Counted from the first letter of the stretch, positions 1-7,070 are shown. The stretch is DNA of 9,029 bases from JBJXHB01 sp046160725 (GCA_046160725.1 JBJXHB010000250.1:1-9029), one strand, 5' to 3'. Notes: generated by a model not told the origin, from the sequence alone. Made by a program: numbers and translations.

Positions 1-50
1 CGGCCTCGCCCGAATGATCTGGGGCCGGGGTGTGGACGGCGGAGCGCCGC

Positions 51-782
51 GTGAGCGTTGATCGACCCGCCCCATCAACGGGCCCGCCGCGGCGGCGTGT
101 GCTGCGGACCATGGCGGCGCTGTTGCCCATGGCCGCCTTGATGACGGCCGGCGGTGGCGCCATCGCGCAGCCTGCCGCGGCTCTGCTGGACGCCGCCCGG
201 CGCGGCGACGCGGATGCGGTGCGCCGGCTGCTGGACCACGGCGCCGCCATCGACACGCGCGACGGCGCCCGTCGCACGCCGCTGCTGCTGGCGGTGCAGG
301 CCGGGCACGACGCCGTGGCGCAGCTGCTGGTCGAGCGTGGCGCCGACATCAATGCGCAGGACGAGATCGACGACAGTGCGTTCCTGCTGGCCGGTGCCCG
401 CGGCCGCACCGCCATGCTGCGGGCCATGCTGCTGCCGCCCACCGGCAGCCCGGACCGGCCGGACTACAGCCGACGCAACCGCTATGGCGGCAGCGCGCTG
501 ATCCCGGCCTGCCACTACGGCCATGTCGACACCGTCCGGCTGCTGCTGCAGCACAGCCGGATTGACGTCGACCATGTCAACCGGCTGGGCTGGACCGCCC
601 TGCTGGAGGCCGTGATCCTGGGCGACGGCGGCCCGCGTCATGCCGAGATCGTGCGCCTGCTGCTGGCGCACCGGGCCGACCCGAGCCGCGCCGATGCCCA
701 GGGCGTGACGCCGCTGGCCCATGCGCGCCAGCGCGGGCAGGCGGCGGTCGCCGCGCTGTTGCAGGCGGCCGGAGCGCGTTGA
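51..782 (+). CDS. Exported ankyrin-repeat protein
   Basis: Ankyrin-repeat protein of 243 aa, probably exported; its binding partner is unknown. Using the GTG at 51, about six repeats can be seen, at roughly residues 44-70, 75-103, 108-143 (degenerate, with an inserted Pro/Gly-rich loop), 146-176, 180-213 and 219-242. They carry typical phrases such as TPLLLAVQAGHDAVAQLL and GADINAQD. The N-terminus is a signal peptide: an arginine cluster (PPRRRVLRT, residues 12-20), a hydrophobic Ala/Leu/Met stretch, then an AIA-Q cleavage site. The cluster loosely resembles a Tat motif. I chose GTG 51 because GGAG lies 6 bases upstream. The in-frame GTG at 30 is possible (250 aa). The ATG at 111 would remove the charged part of the signal. 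A stop at 15-17 closes the frame upstream. The GST gene follows after 76 bases on the same strand. The family is clear; the function is not. Confidence 0.8.
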   Translation: MSVDRPAPSTGPPRRRVLRTMAALLPMAALMTAGGGAIAQPAAALLDAARRGDADAVRRLLDHGAAIDTRDGARRTPLLLAVQAGHDAVAQLLVERGADINAQDEIDDSAFLLAGARGRTAMLRAMLLPPTGSPDRPDYSRRNRYGGSALIPACHYGHVDTVRLLLQHSRIDVDHVNRLGWTALLEAVILGDGGPRHAEIVRLLLAHRADPSRADAQGVTPLAHARQRGQAAVAALLQAAGAR

Positions 783-858
783 CCCTGCTCGCCCTGGGCC
801 CTTGCAAACGGGGCCTATCGTCCCCACTTCGCCCATCCCCAAACCAGGAGACCGATCC

Positions 859-1467
859 ATGAAGCTCTACTACAGCCCCGGCGCCTGCTCGCTGTCGCCC
901 CACATCGCGCTGCACGAGGCCGGCCTGGCCTTCACCGCCATCGCCGCGCCCACCAAGACGCACAAGCTGCCCGACGGCACCGACTACTACACCATCAACC
1001 CGCTGGGCTACGTGCCGCTGCTGGAGCTGGACGACGGCACCCGCCTCACCGAAGGCCCGGCCATCGTGCAGTACATCGCCGACCAGGTGCCGGCCAAGAA
1101 CCTGGCCCCGGCCTACGGCACCATCCCGCGCTACCAGATGATGAGCTGGCTCAACTTCATCGGCACCGAGCTGCACAAGAACTTCGGCCCGCTGTTCAAC
1201 CCGGCGACGCCGGACGAGGTCAAGGCCGCCACCAAGGAGCGCCTGATGGGCCGCTTCAAGTGGGTCAACGAGCAGCTCGAGGGCAAGCCATACCTGCTGG
1301 GTGATGCCTTCAGCGTGGCCGACGGCTACCTGTTCACCGTCAGCAACTGGGCGCCGCGCGTGGGCGTGGACATTTCCGGCCTGGCGCATCTCAATGCCTT
1401 CCGCACCCGCATGCAGGCCCGCCCGGCCGTGCAGGCGGCGATGCGCGCCGAAGGCCTGCTGCAGTAG
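859..1467 (+). CDS. gstA: Beta-class glutathione S-transferase
   Basis: Cytosolic glutathione S-transferase, 202 aa, the usual length for the bacterial beta class and closely similar throughout to E. coli GstA. It would conjugate or bind glutathione with electrophiles, in detoxification or oxidative-stress defence. The thioredoxin-like N-domain starts MKLYYSPGAC, with the beta-class Cys10. V52-P53 supplies the cis-proline and T64-E65-G66 the glutathione gamma-glutamyl contact. The all-helical C-domain contains TELHK with His106, the second beta-class signature residue, and the SVADGYLF folding motif with Asp155. The ATG at 859 is preceded by GGAG with 8 bases of spacing, so this start is firm; the reading frame stays open upstream to 721 without further GST sequence. 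It lies downstream of the ankyrin gene and converges on parE. The natural substrate cannot be told from sequence. Confidence 0.95.
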   Translation: MKLYYSPGACSLSPHIALHEAGLAFTAIAAPTKTHKLPDGTDYYTINPLGYVPLLELDDGTRLTEGPAIVQYIADQVPAKNLAPAYGTIPRYQMMSWLNFIGTELHKNFGPLFNPATPDEVKAATKERLMGRFKWVNEQLEGKPYLLGDAFSVADGYLFTVSNWAPRVGVDISGLAHLNAFRTRMQARPAVQAAMRAEGLLQ

Positions 1468-1476
1468 GCTTTGCAC

Positions 1477-1553
1477 GGCCCAGGCCGCTGATGGCGCCTG
1501 GGGGCCAAGCCGCTGATGGCGGCTGGCGGGCCAAGCCGCTGATGGCGGCTGTC
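1477..1553. repeat. Three tandem 25-26 bp hairpin repeats
   Basis: Three head-to-tail copies of a unit around CCGCTGATGGC occur between the convergent ends of gst and parE, with the core at 1485-1495, 1510-1520 and 1536-1546 (periods 25 and 26). Copies two and three each form a perfect 6-bp hairpin, AGCCGC/GCGGCT with loop TGATG (1508-1524 and 1534-1550). Copy one differs at two stem positions but can still fold as CAGGC/GCCTG (1481-1500). There is no T-run. They may act as a bidirectional transcription end or be a small REP-like repeat; the role is inferred. Confidence 0.7.
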
Positions 1554-1585
1554 GGGCAGGCGCCGAAAGGGACGACGGCGTGAAC

Positions 1586-1909
1586 TCAGGCTTCGTTCAT
1601 CCACGCTGGGATGTCGCGCTGCTGGTGAAGCACGCGCCAGACGTCAATGTGCTTGTCACGCTCGACATAGAAGACCAGGTAGGGGTAGCGGTCAAGGCGC
1701 CAAAACCTCAGGTCGGCGAGCCCGATCTGGTGTGCATATCGCGGCGACCCCGAAGCCGGGTGGCGCGCGATGTGGGCGTACGCCCTTTCAAGTTCGTCGA
1801 CGAACCCCAGGGCCACCTTCGCAGTGGCCTCGGCCAGATAGTGGTCGATGGCCTCGTCCACGTCCCGGTTGGCGAGCGCCCGCGGGACGATGGCCTTGAC
1901 GACTCTCAC
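1586..1909 (-). CDS. parE: ParE-family toxin of a type II toxin-antitoxin pair
   Basis: RelE/ParE-superfamily toxin, 107 aa, the normal length for the family. ParE toxins act on DNA gyrase, whereas RelE relatives cleave mRNA at the ribosome; the adjacent ParD-type antitoxin favours the ParE group. Visible family features are an N-terminal helical pair (DVDEAIDHYLAEAT, then GFVDELERAYAHIARHP), the LADLRFWRLDRYPYLVFYV strand region at about residues 64-82, and the C-terminal WRVLHQQRDIPAWM at 91-104. It starts with GTG at 1909, overlapping the antitoxin stop as GTGA, and has no evident Shine-Dalgarno sequence. Its translation is therefore probably coupled to parD, which keeps toxin below antitoxin. 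No key element looks truncated, so it is probably functional. Its GC is lower than that of neighbouring genes, as expected for a mobile toxin-antitoxin module. Confidence 0.92.
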   Translation of the reverse strand: MRVVKAIVPRALANRDVDEAIDHYLAEATAKVALGFVDELERAYAHIARHPASGSPRYAHQIGLADLRFWRLDRYPYLVFYVERDKHIDVWRVLHQQRDIPAWMNEA

Positions 1910-2145
1910 GCCGCGGTACGGCGGCCGATCCGATTTCGTAGCGTCGCGAAGTACGCGCTGTCAACTGCCGTGGCCACTCTGGAGCTCGCGCCGGCGAGCA
2001 GTAGGCCCCGCAGGTGAAGACGCTCCTGGTCCTTGCGGATCAGTTCTCGAACGTACTCGCTGCTGGTGCCGAAGCCGCGGCTGTTGACTTGTTCGTCGAC
2101 GAAGGATTTCAGCGCTTCCGGAAGTGAGATGTTCATCGTGCTCAT
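1906..2145 (-). CDS. parD: ParD-family antitoxin (ribbon-helix-helix)
   Basis: Antitoxin of 79 aa that would neutralise the ParE toxin and repress the shared promoter. The N-terminus has the ribbon-helix-helix pattern: the DNA-contacting strand MNISLPEALKSFV (residues 4-16), then helices around VDEQVNSRGFGTSSEYVRELIRKDQERL. The C-terminal tail (about 45-79) would wrap the toxin. The region from VNSRGFGTSSEYVRELIR is characteristic of the CC2985-type ParD group. Two in-frame ATGs (2145 and 2136, residues 1 and 4) could serve as the start, and neither has a Shine-Dalgarno sequence. The proposed -10 element lies only 6 bases before the first ATG, so the mRNA may be leaderless. It is the first gene of a two-gene operon with parE. 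Confidence 0.92.
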   Translation of the reverse strand: MSTMNISLPEALKSFVDEQVNSRGFGTSSEYVRELIRKDQERLHLRGLLLAGASSRVATAVDSAYFATLRNRIGRRTAA

Positions 2146-2151
2146 GCCGTG

Positions 2152-2180
2152 ATCGTATTCGGCTTGGCAAAAATTGGCAA
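2152..2180 (-). promoter_or_regulatory. parDE promoter and probable ParD operator
   Basis: Read on the minus strand, TTGCCA (2180-2175) and TACGAT (2157-2152) are separated by exactly 17 bases, a good sigma-70 promoter match. The octamer TTTGCCAA occurs twice with a 10-base period across the -35 and the start of the spacer (about 2182-2165). This is one helical turn, a layout suited to repression by paired ribbon-helix-helix dimers. The promoter sequence is seen directly; ParD binding is inferred. The -10 ends 6 bases before the parD ATG. Confidence 0.6.
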
Positions 2181-2206
2181 ACCCCGGTTGACGGCCCCAA
2201 CCCGCC

Positions 2207-3136
2207 TCAGCCGTTGAAGTGCAATCTCAAACCCGGCGTCGGCCAGTCGTCGATGGCGACCAGCTTGCCGGTGCCGGACAACGTGACGTACAGCGTGCGC
2301 AGGTCCGGCCCACCGAAGCAGCAGTTGGTGGTCATGGCATCGGGCAGCGGCACATGCGTCACCAGCCGGCCGTCGGGCGAGACCACGGTGAGGCCGCCGT
2401 GCATCAGCGTGGCGACCAGGATGTTGCCGAAGGCGTCGACCGCGATCGAGTCGAAGCGCTGGAACTGCCCGCCCGGTGCGGCGCACAGCATGCGGGCGCC
2501 CTGCGGGCTGGGCCAGGGCGCGGGGCGGATGCGGCCCGGGCCGTCCAGGTCGAAGGCCCATAGCCGCGCACCCTCGGTCTCGGCGTAGTACAGCGTGCGG
2601 TCGTCGGGTGACAACGCGGTGCCGTTGGGCGTCATCGCCGGCCGGGCCACGACGCTGGCGCTGCCGTCCGGCCGTGCGAAGAAGACGCCGCCGCGGTCCA
2701 TCTCGCGCTCGCGGGTCTTGCCCAGGTCGGTGAAGTAGAAGCCACCGTCGGCCGCGAACACCAGGTCGTTGGGGCCGCGCAGCGGCTGGCCGGCCACGTT
2801 GTCCAGCACGCGCTCGAAGCGGCCGCTGGCCAGGTCCACGCGCTCGATGCGGCCGCCGCTGTAGTCGTCCGCCTGCGCCACCGGCCGCAGCAGGCCGGCG
2901 CTGTCGTGCATCCATCGGAAGCCGCCGTTGTTGCAGACGTACATCGCGCCGTCCGGGCCGATGGCCGCGCCGTTGGGGCCGCCGCCGAGGGCGGCCACCA
3001 CGCTGACCCGGCCGTCTGGCGTGACGCGGCTCAGTGTGCCGCGCGCGATCTCGACCAGGATCACCGACCCGTCGGCCATGGCCACCGGGCCCTCCGGGAA
3101 CTGCAGGCCGTTGGCGATCTCGCGGATACGTGTCAT
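2207..3136 (-). CDS. SMP-30/gluconolactonase-family beta-propeller protein
   Basis: Protein of 309 aa in the SMP-30/gluconolactonase/LRE-like family, six-bladed propellers that usually hydrolyse sugar lactones or related esters with one divalent metal ion. The family's metal and active-site positions are visible: Glu15 in FPEGPV, Asn123 in GPNDLVF, Asn171 in TPNGTALSPDD and Asp229 in FDSIAVD. The repeated PDG and DG turns and phrases such as GGFYFTDLGKTRE (131-143) also fit. No signal peptide is apparent, so it is probably cytoplasmic. The ATG at 3136 follows GGAG with 5 bases of spacing. It lies 69 bases after the Asp-box protein gene on the same strand, so the two may be co-transcribed. The substrate is unknown; gluconolactone is only the family namesake. 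The family is firm. Confidence 0.9.
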   Translation of the reverse strand: MTRIREIANGLQFPEGPVAMADGSVILVEIARGTLSRVTPDGRVSVVAALGGGPNGAAIGPDGAMYVCNNGGFRWMHDSAGLLRPVAQADDYSGGRIERVDLASGRFERVLDNVAGQPLRGPNDLVFAADGGFYFTDLGKTREREMDRGGVFFARPDGSASVVARPAMTPNGTALSPDDRTLYYAETEGARLWAFDLDGPGRIRPAPWPSPQGARMLCAAPGGQFQRFDSIAVDAFGNILVATLMHGGLTVVSPDGRLVTHVPLPDAMTTNCCFGGPDLRTLYVTLSGTGKLVAIDDWPTPGLRLHFNG

Positions 3137-3205
3137 GTCGGCTCCATGGAGTGGGTTCGGGCGCTTCGCCCCCGCGATGGTGGCCCAGGTCCGCGCGACC
3201 GTGTC

Positions 3206-5476
3206 TCAGGTGGTGAGCTGCAACTTCCAGATGCTGCGGCCGTAGGTGGCGGCATAGAGCGTGCGGCTGGCCCGGTGGTAGACCAGGTCCACCACCATGG
3301 TGCGCGGCAGGGCGCCGGTGGCGTTGAGCCAGGTGGCGCCGTCGTCGCGCGTGACGTGCACACCGGCGTCGCTGCACACCCAGAGCTCGCCGGGCGCGTC
3401 CGGGCGCAGCAGCAGCGCATGGTGCGGCGCGTCGGGCAGGGCGCCACCGTCGATGTCGGACCAGGTCAGCCCGCCGTCGGTGGACCGGAAGACATGCCGG
3501 TTGCCGAAGTTGGCGCTGGTGACATAGACCCGCCGTGCGTCCGCCGGGTGGGTCTCGATGCGGGTGATGGTGACGCTGGGCAGCACGCTGCCGGCGAGGT
3601 TGCCGCTGAACGTGGCGCCGCCATCCGTGCTGCGGAAGAAGCTGCCGTTCTCGGTGCCGACATAGATGCAGCGGCGGTCGGCCGCGGCGACCTCGATGGC
3701 GCTGATCGGGCTGCCGTCCAGCACCGGCGTCAGGGCGTCCCAGCTCAGGCCGTCGTTGCGGGTGCGGTACAGGCGCTGGTTGCCGGTGTAGTAGGTGTTG
3801 CCGTCGGCCGGGTCCATGGTGATGAAGACCATCCACACCCCGCCCATGTCCTGGTCGCGGAAGGGTGGCGTGATGCGCCGGCCCATGCCATTGCGCCAGC
3901 GGCGCATCTCGCCGAACTGCGACGATGCGACGATGTGGTCGGCATCGGCGGGGTCGATCAGCATCCAGCCGCCGTCGCCGCCGTTCAGCTCCCAGTGGTC
4001 GCCTGCGCCGCCGGTAGTGGTGACGAGCGTGCCGTTGTCCTGCGCACCGCCGCCGAAGCGCCGGGCGTCGGTCTGGGCGATGTCGAGGTCGTAGTACATG
4101 ACGGCCGCGATGCCACGGCTGCGGTTGGCCCAGTGCCGGCCGCCGTCGTCGCTGGCGTCCATGCCGCCGTCGTTGGCGTCGTAGACCAGGCCGGGCTGCG
4201 CGGCGGGCATCAGCAGCGCATGGTGGTCGGCATGGGCATACAGCGGGTCGCCCGGGGCGCCGTCGCGGCCGTACGGATGCTGCGCGTCCCAGCGGCTGGC
4301 GGTGCGCCAGGTGGCGCCGCCGTCGTGGCTGCGGTGCAGGTCCACGCCGCCGCAGATGACATGGTCCGGGTCGGTCGGATGCACCGCGATCGCATTGCCG
4401 TAGGACATCTGCCCCTCGTCGGCGAAGTGCGAGCCGGCCACGTCGCGCCAGGTGTTGCCGCCGTCGGCGCTGCGGTACAGGCCGAGCAGGTTGTCGTTGC
4501 CGCTGGCGGCATCGGCCACCTGCGCATACAGCACCCGCGGGTTGGAGCGGGCGATGGCCAGCGACGTGCGGCCCAGGCGCTCGGCCGAAGGCAGGCCGCG
4601 CGCCAGGCGGGTCCAGCTGGTACCACCGTCTTCGCTGCGGTAGATGCCGCTGCGCGAACCGCGCTCGGTGGCCGTGATGAACATCTGGCCCGGGGTGACG
4701 GGGTCGAAGACGACCTCGTGGCACCACCAGTTGCCTGCCGCGACGAAGGTCTCGCGGGTCCAGCTGGCGCCGCCGTCGCGGGTGACATACAGGCCGCCGA
4801 AGTCGTTGTCGGCCGAGACGCGGCCGTAGCCGACACCGCCCACGCAGACATGGCGTGGGTCGAACGGGTCGATGGCCAAGCGGCCGATGCGCCGCGGCAA
4901 ACCGGTGCGGGCCGACAGCGCCCAGGCCCGCCAGCTGCGCCCGCCGTTGGTCGAGCGCCAGATTCCGGCGCCGGGGTAGGCGTCCAGCGACAGGTTGGCC
5001 TCGCCGGTGCCGGCATAGAGCACGTCCGGGTTGACCGGGTCGATGGCCAGGGCGCCGATCTGCAGCGGTGCCGTGCGGCTCCAGCTGGCGCGCCAGCTGC
5101 GACCTCCGTCGCGGCTGGCCCAGACGCCACCACCGGCCGCGCCGATCCAGATGCGTTGCGGGTCGGTGGGATGGCAGACGATGCTGGTGCAGCGTCCGCC
5201 GACGTTGGTCGGGCCGGCCAGCGTCCAGGTGCCGATGCCGGTGGCCACGGGCAGGCGACGCGTGGCACGCCGGATCTCGTCGTCCAGGCGGCCGGCCGGC
5301 GCCTCGCGCAGCGGCCAGGTGATGCGGGCGCGGAACCAGGCGGCGCGCTTCTTGTGCAGCGAGCGCCGCGCTGCGGCCTTGCCGCTCTTGCGCGCCTTGC
5401 GCGGCCCGGCCACCAGGGGGACGGGCGATGCAGTGGCGGGGTCGACGGGGGCGGGGCGGGCGGTGCGGCGGGGCAT
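3206..5476 (-). CDS. Large Asp-box (BNR/sortilin-like) beta-propeller protein
   Basis: Protein of 756 aa built from Asp-box (BNR, S-x-D-x-G-x-x-W) repeats, a fold shared by sialidases, GH74 xyloglucanases, VPS10/sortilin and the HCF136 assembly factor. Eleven boxes can be read, at about residues 121, 175, 232, 281, 336, 383, 442, 572, 616, 665 and 709 (examples SRDGGRSW, STDGGLTW, TRDDGATW). Phrases like HPTDP and the C-terminal LYAATYGRSIWKL are typical of the WD40/YVTN/BNR-like group. That number suggests two propellers, roughly 85-430 and 430-756. The N-terminal 60 residues are rich in Pro, Ala, Lys and Arg (KARKSGKAAARR), with no signal peptide. Start ATG 5476 has AAGGA 5 bases upstream; the frame stays open to 5524 without conserved sequence. 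No sialidase-type catalytic set is recognised, so enzyme activity should not be assumed; a binding or scaffold role is equally possible. Confidence 0.88.
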   Translation of the reverse strand: MPRRTARPAPVDPATASPVPLVAGPRKARKSGKAAARRSLHKKRAAWFRARITWPLREAPAGRLDDEIRRATRRLPVATGIGTWTLAGPTNVGGRCTSIVCHPTDPQRIWIGAAGGGVWASRDGGRSWRASWSRTAPLQIGALAIDPVNPDVLYAGTGEANLSLDAYPGAGIWRSTNGGRSWRAWALSARTGLPRRIGRLAIDPFDPRHVCVGGVGYGRVSADNDFGGLYVTRDGGASWTRETFVAAGNWWCHEVVFDPVTPGQMFITATERGSRSGIYRSEDGGTSWTRLARGLPSAERLGRTSLAIARSNPRVLYAQVADAASGNDNLLGLYRSADGGNTWRDVAGSHFADEGQMSYGNAIAVHPTDPDHVICGGVDLHRSHDGGATWRTASRWDAQHPYGRDGAPGDPLYAHADHHALLMPAAQPGLVYDANDGGMDASDDGGRHWANRSRGIAAVMYYDLDIAQTDARRFGGGAQDNGTLVTTTGGAGDHWELNGGDGGWMLIDPADADHIVASSQFGEMRRWRNGMGRRITPPFRDQDMGGVWMVFITMDPADGNTYYTGNQRLYRTRNDGLSWDALTPVLDGSPISAIEVAAADRRCIYVGTENGSFFRSTDGGATFSGNLAGSVLPSVTITRIETHPADARRVYVTSANFGNRHVFRSTDGGLTWSDIDGGALPDAPHHALLLRPDAPGELWVCSDAGVHVTRDDGATWLNATGALPRTMVVDLVYHRASRTLYAATYGRSIWKLQLTT

Positions 5477-5557
5477 GGCGGTCCTTGGGCGGTGCGCTGC
5501 GACGGCGCAGCGTAGCGCCTGCACGCGGCCGCTGCCGTTGCGCCCCTAGGGGGGCGC

Positions 5558-5576
5558 GGCGCGGCCGGGCCGCGCC
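5558..5576 (-). terminator. Strong GC hairpin after the Bug gene, terminator-like
   Basis: GGCGCGGC (5558-5565) and GCCGCGCC (5569-5576) form a perfect 8-bp stem with a 3-base loop. It lies 11 bases beyond the stop of the binding-protein gene and upstream of the Asp-box gene. A second palindrome, CCCCTAGGGG (5543-5552), follows. There is no T-run, so classical rho-independent termination is uncertain, but it probably marks an operon boundary or stabilises a 3' end. Confidence 0.45.
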
Positions 5577-5587
5577 TGACGGCGAGG

Positions 5588-6565
5588 CTATTCCGGCTCG
5601 ATGCCGGCGGCCTTCAGCGTGGACCGGTAGCTGTCGAGTTGGTCCTTCATGAAGGCACCCAGGCGCGCCGGCGTCGAGCCGATCAGCTGGAAGGCCTGGC
5701 GCTCCATCGCCGCCGTCACCTCGGGCTTGCCCATGGCCGCCATGAACTCGCGGTTCAGGCGGTCGACGATGTCGGCCGGCATGCCGCGCGGCCCGACCAC
5801 CGCGGCCCAGGAGATCAGCGAGAACTGCGGCAGCCCGGCCTCGGCCATGGTCGGCGCCTGGGGCAGGATGGGGCTGCGGCTGGGCAGCGTCACGGCCAGC
5901 GCCTTGAGCTTGCCATCGCGGATGTGCGGCACCGAGGTGCCGGCCGACACCACCATCATCTGCACCCGGCCAGCCAGCAGGTCGGTCAACGCCTGCGGCT
6001 CGCCCTTGTAGGGCACATGGGTCATGCGGATGCCGGCCAGCGACAGGAACTGCGCCACCGAGACGATGCCGGTGGTGTTGCCGGTGGCGTAATTGAACTG
6101 GTTGGGATTGGCGCGGGCCTGCGCAATCAGCTCGCCCAGGGTGTTGGCCGTGACGCTGGGGTGCACGACCAGGAAGAAGGTATAGCGGCCGATGTCGACG
6201 ATGGGCGTGAAGTCGGCCAGTGGATCGTAGGGCGGCACCTTCTTGAGGGCCGGCGCCGCCGCGAGCGGGCTGTTGGTGCCGAACAGCAGTGTGTAGCCAT
6301 CCGCTGCGGCGCGGGCGACCTCGACACCGGCGATGGCGCCGTCCGCGCCGGCCTTGTTGTCCACCACCAGGGGCTGGCCGAGCGCGGGCGCCATGGCGCC
6401 GGCAAAGGCACGCGCGATGGTGTCGGTGGCCGAGCCCGCCGGGAACGGCACCACCACCCGGATCGGCTTGGACGGATAGGCCTGCGCGGCGGCCAGTGTG
6501 GTGGCCAGGCCCAGCGTGCACAGCGCGGCCAGGCGGCGGAAGAACGGGAGGATCGGTGCGGTCAT
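5588..6565 (-). CDS. Bug/TctC-family periplasmic solute-binding protein
   Basis: Tripartite tricarboxylate transporter receptor of the Bug (TctC) family, 325 aa, the usual size. These periplasmic proteins capture carboxylates or other small organic anions; most have no linked TctA/TctB membrane genes, as here. A signal peptide occupies about residues 1-29: an RR pair at 10-11, the hydrophobic LAALCTLGLATTLAAA, then cleavage near AQA. The mature protein begins with the family hallmark YPSKPIRVVVPFPAGSATD (30-48). Other Bug phrases follow: VVDNKAGADGAIAG (67-80), PPYDPLADFTPI (111-122), ATGNTTG and THVPYKG in the ligand-closing region, and APTMAEAGLP. The ATG at 6565 has GGAG 7 bases upstream. 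It starts 46 bases after the small membrane-protein gene that follows TauE/SafE, so the three may share a transcript. The ligand cannot be predicted. Confidence 0.93.
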   Translation of the reverse strand: MTAPILPFFRRLAALCTLGLATTLAAAQAYPSKPIRVVVPFPAGSATDTIARAFAGAMAPALGQPLVVDNKAGADGAIAGVEVARAAADGYTLLFGTNSPLAAAPALKKVPPYDPLADFTPIVDIGRYTFFLVVHPSVTANTLGELIAQARANPNQFNYATGNTTGIVSVAQFLSLAGIRMTHVPYKGEPQALTDLLAGRVQMMVVSAGTSVPHIRDGKLKALAVTLPSRSPILPQAPTMAEAGLPQFSLISWAAVVGPRGMPADIVDRLNREFMAAMGKPEVTAAMERQAFQLIGSTPARLGAFMKDQLDSYRSTLKAAGIEPE

Positions 6566-6611
6566 CGGCGGGCTCCGGATGGGTTGGTCGCCATGTTGCA
6601 CGTCGGCGGCC

Positions 6612-7070
6612 TCAATGACCACCGCCGATACCCTGGGCCGCGAGCAGCAGCACGGCCACCTGCAGCAGCACCAGGACAGCTTGCACGCGCTCGCCGCGAC
6701 GCCAGAACATCGGCAGGACGGCCAGCAGCGCCACTGCCGAGCAGCCGGCCAGCCAGGCAATGCCGGCCAGGCCAAAAGCGTCGGCATTGGGCAGGTGTGC
6801 CAGCCACTGCCAGCCGGTCGGCGCGCCGGTGGCGGCCAGGTAGCCGGCCAGCGGCAGGTGCCAGTGGCGGGCGACGTCGGTGGCCGGCACATCGGCCGGC
6901 AGCCAGCTGGACATGTAGAGGACAAAGCCGATCGCCAGCAGCAGCATGCCGGCGCGGGTGCACCACAGCAGCCAGGTGGCATAGCGCAGCCGCACCCGCA
7001 CGCGCTCGGGGTCCATGGTGGGCTCGCCGCCGGGGCGCCCGCTCGCCGGCGCGGCAGGGTCTGTCGTCAT
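6612..7070 (-). CDS. Small three-helix membrane protein, DUF1634-like, partner of TauE/SafE
   Basis: Predicted inner-membrane protein of 152 aa. Hydrophobic segments fall at about residues 34-56 (LLWCTRAGMLLLAIGFVLYM), 99-121 and 127-147, with a Pro/His-rich loop of about 40 residues between the first two and a short WRRGE turn between the last two. The layout and the final hairpin resemble DUF1634 proteins, which are often encoded beside COG0730 (TauE/SafE) permeases; this assignment is from memory of the family pattern and is not certain. Its ATG (7070) overlaps the permease stop as ATGA, and GGGGG lies 7 bases upstream, so it is almost surely translated with the permease and may be a subunit or modulator. 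An alternative start at ATG 7016 would drop an 18-residue polar N-terminus. Confidence 0.75.
   Translation of the reverse strand: MTTDPAAPASGRPGGEPTMDPERVRVRLRYATWLLWCTRAGMLLLAIGFVLYMSSWLPADVPATDVARHWHLPLAGYLAATGAPTGWQWLAHLPNADAFGLAGIAWLAGCSAVALLAVLPMFWRRGERVQAVLVLLQVAVLLLAAQGIGGGH

Noticed and set aside
795..817. Possible terminator hairpin after the ankyrin gene (GGCCC/GGGCC with a 9-base loop)
   Set aside because: The 5-bp core stem plus one G-T and one A-T pair is weak, the loop is long and no T-run follows.
2186..2202. Possible terminator hairpin after the SMP-30 gene (GGTTG/CAACC, 7-base loop)
   Set aside because: The stem is only 5 bp; the T-rich bases that follow are better explained as the parD promoter region.
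3159..3171. Small inverted repeat GGGCG/CGCCC in the gap between the two propeller genes
   Set aside because: A 5-bp GC stem is common by chance at this composition and no T-run follows, so it was not called a terminator.
2906..5515. An 869-codon open frame on the plus strand, antisense to the two propeller genes
   Set aside because: Composition is Ala/Gly/Val/Arg/Asp-rich with no domain pattern, as expected from the complement of codons with G or C in third position; no supporting start signal.
2142..6521. A 1459-codon open frame on the minus strand, spanning parts of five genes
   Set aside because: It is a low-complexity Arg/Pro/Gly/Ala/His-rich frame typical of a high-GC shadow. It overlaps the convincingly identified SMP-30, Asp-box and Bug genes, which have ribosome binding sites and family motifs in other frames.
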